Below are positions 6,384 to 11,309 of a stretch of 11,309 nt of DNA, piece after piece. The notes under the pieces are model-generated. The model was given only the letters and a program-made list of their open reading frames with translations. It made no database searches and was not told the DNA's origin. The stretch is from DATKPC01 sp035524275 (GTDB taxonomy: Bacteria; Pseudomonadota; Gammaproteobacteria; Burkholderiales; Burkholderiaceae_F): NCBI GenBank assembly GCA_035524275.1, contig DATKPC010000112.1:1-11309 (forward strand). Direction: 5' to 3'. The position numbers and the translations under genes were made by a program. Positions within the stretch are counted from its first letter, which is position 1; the number at the start of each line of letters is the position of its first letter.

Positions 6384-8189
6384 TCACGCCGCGAACTGCA
6401 GGGCCGCGAGCCGCGCGTAGAGTCCCGCGCGCGCGACGAGTTCGGCGTGCGTGCCCGATTCGACGATCTGCCCATGGTCGAGCACGAAGATGCGATCGGC
6501 CCGCTGGACCGTCGCGAGCCGATGCGCGATGACGATCGTCGTGCGGCCCTTGATCGCTTCCTCGAGTGCCGCCTGCACCGCGCGCTCGCTCTCGGCGTCC
6601 AGCGCGCTCGTCGCCTCGTCCAGCAGGAGCAGCGGCGCATCCTTCAGGATCGCGCGGGCGATCGCGAGCCGCTGGCGCTGGCCTCCGGACAGTCGCAGCC
6701 CGCGTTCGCCGACGAACGTCGCATAGCGCTCCGGCAGCTGCTCGACGAACTCCTCGACGTGGGCGGTGCGCGCCGCGGCCAGCGCCTCGGCCTCGCTCGC
6801 GCCGGCGCGGCCGTAGCGGATGTTGTCCAGCACCGTCCCGGAGAAGATGACCGGCTCCTGCGGGACCACGGCGATTCTTGACCGCAGCTGCGCGAGGCGC
6901 GTCGCGTCGATCGCCACCTCGTCGATCCGTAGCGACCCGGCGGCGATGTCGTAGAAGCGTTGCAACAGCTGGAACAGCGTCGACTTGCCTGCGCCCGAAG
7001 GGCCGACGATCGCGACGGTCTGCCCCGGCTCGATCGCGAGCGTCAGGCCGTCGAGCACCGCGTGCTGCGGCCGCGACGGATAGCTGAAGCGCACGCGGTC
7101 GAATCGCACCGCGACGCCGCGTCCGTGGACGCGCGCCGGCAAGTCGCGCGGCGTCGCCGGATCGACGATCTGCGGCTCGGAGGACAGCAGTTCCATCAGC
7201 CGTTCCGTGGCGCCGGCGGCGCGCAGCAGGTCGCCCCAGACTTCCGCCAGCACCGCGACGCTGCCGGCGACGAGCATGACGTAGAGCGCGATCTGGCTCA
7301 GTTCGCCGGCCGTCGAACGGCCCGCCACGACCTCCTGCACGCCGCTGTAAAGCCCGTAGAGCAGCGACCCGAAGACGCCGATGATGACGAAGGCGGTGAG
7401 CAGCGCGCGCGTCCGGGTGCGCCGGATCGACGTGGCGAAGGCGCGCTCGTTGGCCACCGCGAAGCGCCCGGCCTCGGCGTCTTCCTGCGTGAAGCTCTGG
7501 ACCACCGGTATCGCATTGAGCACCTCGGCCGCGATGCCGCTCGTGTCCGCCATCCGGTCCTGGCTCGCGCGCGAAAGTCGCCGCACGCGGCGCCCGATCA
7601 CGGCGGCCGGGACGACGACGAGCGCGATCACGCCGAGGACCGCCAGCATCAGCCGCGGGCTCGTCGCGATGAGCATCGCGAGCCCGCCGAGGCCCAGCAC
7701 GGCGTTGCGCAGCCCGAGGGATATGCTGGAGCCCACGGCGTTCTGGATCACGGTCGTGTCGGTCGTCAGACGCGACAGCACTTCGCCGGTGCGCAGCGTC
7801 TCGAGGAACTGCGGGCTTTGCCGCAGCACGTGGCGATAGACCGCTTGCCTCAGATCGGTCGTGACGCGCTCGCCGATCCAGGTCACCGTGTAGAAGCGCG
7901 CGGCCGTGAAGATCGCCAGCCCGACGGCAACCGCGAACAGCAGGATGAAGTAGGCGCGAATCGAGACGAGGCGATCGCCGAGGCCGCCGGACGCCGGCAC
8001 GAGGCCGTGGTCGACGAGCAGCCGCACCGAATAGGGCAGCAGCAGCGTGGCGCCGGCGGCCAGCGCGAGGAAGACGATCGCGGCGGCCACCTGCAGCCGG
8101 TACGGCGCGACGAAGGGGAGCAGGCCGGCAAGCGGGCCGACCCGCGCGGCGCGCGGGCGCTGTGCCGTGGGCGATGCCGCCGCGCTCAT
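6384..8189 (-). CDS. MsbA-like ABC exporter half-transporter (fused membrane and ATPase domains)
   Basis: The 601-residue protein has the ABCB half-transporter layout: a six-helix exporter domain (about 25-325) followed by an ATPase domain (about 360-595). It should work as a homodimer in the inner membrane. Visible ATPase motifs are Walker A GPSGAGKST at 396-404, Q-loop Q444 in VVPQEPVIFSG, signature LSGGQRQR at 500-507, Walker B LLLLDE at 520-525, D-loop SALD at 528-531 and the switch H556 in IAHRLAT. All are intact. This type includes lipid flippases and multidrug exporters, and the substrate cannot be read from sequence; it is not clearly MsbA itself. The ATG overlaps the MAPEG gene's stop by 4 bases (ATGA) and has no ribosome site of its own, so translation is probably coupled. 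It converges on glnB. Confidence 0.93.
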   Translation of the reverse strand: MSAAASPTAQRPRAARVGPLAGLLPFVAPYRLQVAAAIVFLALAAGATLLLPYSVRLLVDHGLVPASGGLGDRLVSIRAYFILLFAVAVGLAIFTAARFYTVTWIGERVTTDLRQAVYRHVLRQSPQFLETLRTGEVLSRLTTDTTVIQNAVGSSISLGLRNAVLGLGGLAMLIATSPRLMLAVLGVIALVVVPAAVIGRRVRRLSRASQDRMADTSGIAAEVLNAIPVVQSFTQEDAEAGRFAVANERAFATSIRRTRTRALLTAFVIIGVFGSLLYGLYSGVQEVVAGRSTAGELSQIALYVMLVAGSVAVLAEVWGDLLRAAGATERLMELLSSEPQIVDPATPRDLPARVHGRGVAVRFDRVRFSYPSRPQHAVLDGLTLAIEPGQTVAIVGPSGAGKSTLFQLLQRFYDIAAGSLRIDEVAIDATRLAQLRSRIAVVPQEPVIFSGTVLDNIRYGRAGASEAEALAAARTAHVEEFVEQLPERYATFVGERGLRLSGGQRQRLAIARAILKDAPLLLLDEATSALDAESERAVQAALEEAIKGRTTIVIAHRLATVQRADRIFVLDHGQIVESGTHAELVARAGLYARLAALQFAA

Positions 8190-8584
8190 GAGGCGAGGAA
8201 CGCGCGGGCGATCCCGATCGCGGAGCCGCCGGCGAGCGCGAGCAGCGCAAACGACGACAGCAGGTAACCGGCATGGCGGCGCCGCGCCTCGCGCAGGTAG
8301 CCGGCCGCGTAGCCGATGCGACCAACCAGCCAGGTCGCGCCGAGGGCGGCCGACCACGCCGGGTTGGCGTACAGCGCGAAGAGCCAGAGCGACGGCAGGA
8401 AAGCGACGGACGCCTCGAGCGTGTTCATCTGCGCCCGGAAGGCTCGCTCGAAGTCCGGATGCCCCGTCGTTGCCGGCGCCTGCACGCCGGTCCGTGCCCG
8501 CGTGCGGCCGACGACAAGCGACAGGACGATCAGCAGCGCCACCGTGAGGATCGTGACGGCGGCCGGCCAGTGGAGGGAGTTCAT
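8186..8584 (-). CDS. MAPEG-family small membrane protein
   Basis: The 132-residue protein has the size and four-helix pattern of the MAPEG family (membrane-associated proteins in eicosanoid and glutathione metabolism): hydrophobic segments at about 8-25, 58-78, 79-98 and 107-128. The family motif appears as ERAFRAQMNTLEASVAFLPS at 46-65, with the conserved Arg, Asn and Glu (R50, N54, E57) that help form the glutathione-binding face in characterised members. Bacterial members are mostly uncharacterised; glutathione transferase or peroxidase activity is possible but not shown. The ATG gives the first helix intact and has AAGGAA about 10 bases upstream. Its stop overlaps the ABC exporter start, so the two are probably made together. 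The gap of 71 bases to the upstream lipocalin gene could hold a separate promoter, but I see no clear one. Confidence 0.88.
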   Translation of the reverse strand: MNSLHWPAAVTILTVALLIVLSLVVGRTRARTGVQAPATTGHPDFERAFRAQMNTLEASVAFLPSLWLFALYANPAWSAALGATWLVGRIGYAAGYLREARRRHAGYLLSSFALLALAGGSAIGIARAFLAS

Positions 8585-8625
8585 CGACGCGTATTCCTTG
8601 CTGGGCGAACCCGCGATGGTACCGG

Positions 8626-8641
8626 GTCGCCGTCGGGCGAC
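8626..8641 (-). repeat. Short GC inverted repeat between the AttH-like and MAPEG genes
   Basis: GTCGCC and GGCGAC form a 6-bp perfect stem with a 4-base loop in the 71-base gap, 14 bases past the AttH-like stop codon. This is where a terminator would sit, but there is no U-run, and such short GC stems are frequent by chance here. If it did act as a weak terminator, it would split the minus-strand genes into two transcripts. Confidence 0.2.
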
Positions 8642-8655
8642 GCCGCGGGTGCCCG

Positions 8656-9867
8656 TCAGCGCGACGGTGGGGCGTAGCCGGTGAGTTCGAGATAGCCGAC
8701 GCCGGCGTCGCGGCCCGCCTCGCGGATCCGGCTCGCACCTTCCCAGTAGACGACGCCGGTGTCGAGGCGACTGTCCAGTTCCTGGTCGGGCATCAGCGGC
8801 ACCGTCTCGAACATGCGGTCTGCGATGTGCAGGCGCTGCGCGACCGGATACGTCGCGCGCGTCCGGGGCGACGTCCAGGTCCGCAACGTCTCGAAGCGGA
8901 CCGCGTCGCCGGCCAGCGTCGCCACCGACCCGTCGGCGTCCGCGCGGCGCAGCGACGCGTAGGTCGACAGCGTGGCGCCGGACCGATCGCGCAACCGGAA
9001 CGCGGTGAGCGCGGACCCGTCGTCGAGATTGGCGCCGAGCCAATCCCAGCCCGCCGCACTCGCCGGAAGCAGCGCGCTCGACCATTCGTGGTCGAGCCAG
9101 CCCGTGCCGGTCCAGGTCGCGCTGACCGGGTTGCCCGTCGAGGCGCCGCGCGTGTCGATCGACGCCTCGCAGGCAAGTTGCGGCACGGAGTAGTAATAGC
9201 TGGCGCCGCCGCCCTGGCGCGTGTCCGCTTTCTGCGAAAAGCCGCGATCGCCCTGCAGCAGCAGCGGCTGGCGCGGCGTGGCGCGCAGGGCGATCCGCAG
9301 CAACCGACCGTCGCAGGCCGCGAGGAACCGTCCGTCGACGGGATGGCGCTCGAAGCGCCAGCGGTCGACCGCGATGCGCATGTCGTCGGTGGCGAAGCCG
9401 GTGCCGTAGCCGTCGCGCTCGACGCGCTCCTCGTGCAGGAGCCCGCCGCGCGACGGATCCGCGATGGCGACGTGAGCCATCAGCAGTTGCCGCGCGGCGA
9501 ACGTGCTGCGGTTTTCGCTGCCCAGCGCGGTGCGGATGCGGAAGAACGTGAGCTGCAGGCCGATCGGCGCCACGGCGACGCCGTCGCGCCGTCCCAGCAC
9601 GGCCGTCAGGTACCACCATTCGATCCGATGTCCCGGATGCGCGCCGTGATCCCGTGGGAACAGCAGCGTACGCGGGAAGACGGCCTCGAATCCGTCGTCG
9701 TCGCCGGACGCCGACGCGGCGCCGAGCGCGGGCATCGAGGATGCGGCCGCCATCGCGGCCAGCGCACGGCGGCGGCCCATCGACGGCGGCTGCGCTGCAT
9801 GGCGGCCGGCCGCGACGCGGGCGCTCGCGGTCCCGGGGTACCACGGGTGGACGGGTCCCGGATCCAT
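8656..9867 (-). CDS. AttH/CrtC-like lipocalin-family exported protein
   Basis: The protein belongs to the family annotated as carotenoid 1,2-hydratase or AttH (CrtC / former DUF2006), whose known fold is a pair of lipocalin-like barrels (calycin superfamily) implying a hydrophobic ligand. Hallmarks, in residues of the 403-residue product, are HPGHRIEWWYLTAVL at 77-91, WLDHEWSS at 257-264, VYWEGAS at 373-379 and GYLELTGY at 391-398. The N-terminus holds a twin-arginine-like element GRRRALAAM (31-39) and a hydrophobic stretch ending at an Ala-rich ASASG, so export is likely. The ATG at 9867 was chosen because it is 4 bases past the permease stop with GAGGA about 11 bases upstream. The ATG at 9780 would give a more usual short signal peptide (374 residues) but lacks a ribosome site. 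Being next to an FtsX-type permease suggests an AttEFGH-like transport system; a carotenoid role has no support here. Confidence 0.87.
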   Translation of the reverse strand: MDPGPVHPWYPGTASARVAAGRHAAQPPSMGRRRALAAMAAASSMPALGAASASGDDDGFEAVFPRTLLFPRDHGAHPGHRIEWWYLTAVLGRRDGVAVAPIGLQLTFFRIRTALGSENRSTFAARQLLMAHVAIADPSRGGLLHEERVERDGYGTGFATDDMRIAVDRWRFERHPVDGRFLAACDGRLLRIALRATPRQPLLLQGDRGFSQKADTRQGGGASYYYSVPQLACEASIDTRGASTGNPVSATWTGTGWLDHEWSSALLPASAAGWDWLGANLDDGSALTAFRLRDRSGATLSTYASLRRADADGSVATLAGDAVRFETLRTWTSPRTRATYPVAQRLHIADRMFETVPLMPDQELDSRLDTGVVYWEGASRIREAGRDAGVGYLELTGYAPPSR

Positions 9868-9871
9868 CGCG

Positions 9872-11309
9872 CTACCAGTCCTCGCGCACGGCGAGCACGG
9901 CGTCCGCCGCGATCGCTCCGCGCCCTGCAACCACCGCCGTGGCGACGGCCGCCGCCAGCGTCGCGCCGGCGAGCGCGCCGATCGTGGGCCAGGGAAAGCG
10001 CAGGTCCATCGTCCAATGGAACGATTGCGGGTTCACGACGTCGACGAGGATCGCCGCGGCGCCGAGGCCCGCGATCGTGCCGAGCGCCACCGCCAGCAGC
10101 GTCGCCACGAGGCTCTCGATCGCAAGGACGAGGAGGATCTGCCGCCGCGTCACGCCGACATGGCGCAGCACGCCGAATTCGTGGCGGCGCGTGATCGCCT
10201 GCACCGAGAACGTCGCGCCGATCCCCGCCAGCCCGATCGCGATCGCAGCCACCTCGACGAGGTTCGTGACGGCGAAGCTGCGGTCGAAGACGCGCAGCGT
10301 GACCGCGCGGATCTCGCCCGGTGCGGCAATCACGGCCTGCGTGTCCAGGAGTCGTGCCGCAAGTTCCTCGCCGACGCGCTGCGCCGAATGCCCCGGCGCG
10401 ATCCACAGCGCCGCTTCGCTGCAGGTCGCGTCGCCGGTTGCGCGGCGGTAGTCGTCGATGTCGACGGCGACGCTTCCGCCCTGGCGCGCGTAGTCGCGCC
10501 AGGTACCGGCGATCCGCCAGGCGGTGTCGTGTCCCGCGAGGGCCATCGCGATGGTGTCGCCGAGTCGCAGCCCGTGGAGCGCGGCAGCCGCCTCCGAGAC
10601 GTAGGCGGGCGCCGGCACCGCCGCGCCCGGCGCCGCGCCGGGCGCGATCGCGACGATCGGCAGCGTCCGGCCCGGATCCTGCCGATCGATCCGGCGGGCA
10701 ATCAGCGTGAGCGGCGGCTTCTCCGGGTCGATCGAGAACAGTCGCGTGCGGCCGAAGTCCACGCGGGCCACGCCGTCGGCCGCGGCGATCCGCGCCAGGT
10801 CGCTCGCCGGAAAGTTCGACTCGACGCCGGGCGGCGCGGCGCGAACGTAGAGGTCGGCCGGCAGCATCTGCCCGAGCCACGCGTCGACCGACGCGCGAAA
10901 GCTCGTGACCATGGTGGCCATCGCGATCATCAGGGCGAAGCTGGCGCTGACGCCGGCGACGCCGATCGCGGCGAAGCGCGGCGTGGCCGCCAGGCGCTGC
11001 AGGGCGAGCCACGAAGGCACCGGCGGCCGCCGTCCGGCGGCGACGGCGCGCGCCAGCGGCCGCAGCAGCCCGGGCGCGATCACCGGCTTGGTGGCGATCG
11101 TCCCGACGAGCACGGCCGCAATCGCGAGGTACGCGAAGATCGGCGTGCCGTCGATCGGTGGCAGCAGCAACGCGGCGACGACGACGATTGCCGCGGCACC
11201 GATCAGCAGCAGGCGTCCGCGCGTGCCCGCCTGCGCTGCCAGTTCCGCGTCGAGCGCCGCATGGCTCTTCAGCGCCGGCGCCGGCGCCATTCGCGCGGCG
11301 GCCATCGCC
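9872..11309 (-). CDS. FtsX/MacB-type ABC permease, C-terminal part (5' end outside window)
   Basis: This is the C-terminal part of a large ABC permease of the FtsX/MacB superfamily, probably the AttF/AttG (YbbP-like) kind with duplicated four-helix cores of about 800 residues. Counting from the Met at 11305, membrane segments lie at about 32-50, 55-80 and 112-134. A large non-membrane domain follows (about 140-345), then the closing FtsX domain with helices at about 351-370, 389-420 and 442-460. The typical loop TRRHEFGVLRHVGVTRRQI lies at 372-390. The frame is open through the right edge, and the Met at 11305 is not a believable start because it falls mid-domain, so the gene is cut by the window. 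Its ATPase partner is not in view and may lie upstream. The AttH-like gene begins 4 bases after its stop, so the two are very likely one operon. Confidence 0.88.
   Translation of the reverse strand, partial: AMAAARMAPAPALKSHAALDAELAAQAGTRGRLLLIGAAAIVVVAALLLPPIDGTPIFAYLAIAAVLVGTIATKPVIAPGLLRPLARAVAAGRRPPVPSWLALQRLAATPRFAAIGVAGVSASFALMIAMATMVTSFRASVDAWLGQMLPADLYVRAAPPGVESNFPASDLARIAAADGVARVDFGRTRLFSIDPEKPPLTLIARRIDRQDPGRTLPIVAIAPGAAPGAAVPAPAYVSEAAAALHGLRLGDTIAMALAGHDTAWRIAGTWRDYARQGGSVAVDIDDYRRATGDATCSEAALWIAPGHSAQRVGEELAARLLDTQAVIAAPGEIRAVTLRVFDRSFAVTNLVEVAAIAIGLAGIGATFSVQAITRRHEFGVLRHVGVTRRQILLVLAIESLVATLLAVALGTIAGLGAAAILVDVVNPQSFHWTMDLRFPWPTIGALAGATLAAAVATAVVAGRGAIAADAVLAVREDW

Noticed and set aside
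6341..6384. Possible terminator between convergent glnB and the ABC exporter (T-run at 6359-6363 and AACAGCC / GGCCTGTT arms at 6365-6384)
   Set aside because: The stem has a bulged base and the T-run precedes it on the plus strand, while on the minus strand it is followed by A residues, so neither direction gives a canonical intrinsic terminator. I also considered an insertion-sequence end, but there is no transposase or second end.
6960..8267. Open frame of 435 codons on the plus strand opposite the ABC exporter
   Set aside because: It is a low-complexity shadow (Arg, Asp, His) of a gene with all its ABC motifs intact.
8656..9867. Carotenoid 1,2-hydratase as the function of the AttH-like protein
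   Set aside because: The family name comes from CrtC, but there is no carotenoid gene nearby and the permease neighbour points to the AttH branch.
8827..10194. Open frame of 455 codons on the plus strand opposite the AttH-like and permease genes
   Set aside because: It spans two genes antisense, is Arg-rich and lacks any motif.
1..11309. CRISPR array, tRNA/rRNA genes, mobile elements or defence genes
   Set aside because: I saw no regularly spaced repeats, no tRNA-like cloverleaf, no transposase or integrase motif, and no composition break suggesting transfer.

Overview
The window is very GC-rich DNA, densely packed with chromosomal housekeeping genes. The hemX-hemY pair (found in proteobacteria), the neighbouring ppa, the glutamine-dependent nadE next to a glnB-type PII gene, and the codon use all suggest a betaproteobacterium, probably Burkholderiales or a relative. 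That assignment is inferred from gene content and order; there is no rRNA or other phylogenetic marker here.

Layout, left to right. Plus strand: the 3' part of hemX (cut by the left edge), hemY joined to it by an ATGA overlap, then ppa with its own candidate promoter. Minus strand: a FemAB-like/GNAT-fold protein of unknown substrate, convergent with ppa. Plus strand again: nadE, divergent from the FemAB-like gene across about 160 bases, then glnB after a short gap. From 6384 to the right edge everything is on the minus strand. In transcription order these are the C-terminal part of an FtsX/MacB-type permease (cut by the right edge), an AttH/CrtC-like lipocalin protein 4 bases later, then after a 71-base gap a small MAPEG-family membrane protein, overlapped by ATGA with an MsbA-like exporter that converges on glnB.

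How the genes work together. HemX and HemY are membrane proteins of late haem biosynthesis, usually encoded downstream of hemC and hemD. Ppa removes the pyrophosphate released by biosynthetic reactions, including the NadE reaction. NadE makes NAD+ using glutamine, and GlnB senses glutamine (through uridylylation), 2-oxoglutarate and ATP/ADP, so the nadE-glnB pair links NAD synthesis to nitrogen status. The right-hand block looks like envelope and lipid traffic: an AttEFGH-like permease with its lipocalin partner, and a MAPEG protein coupled to a lipid or drug exporter.

I found no tRNA, rRNA, CRISPR array, insertion sequence, toxin-antitoxin pair, phage gene or defence system. No new multi-gene system is evident. 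The points most worth checking are the nadE-PII pairing, the AttH-permease pair, the MAPEG-exporter coupling, the orphan FemAB-like gene, and perfect 8-9 bp inverted repeats across the stop codons of hemY and nadE. The many long open frames opposite or overlapping these genes are high-GC shadows and are not annotated.
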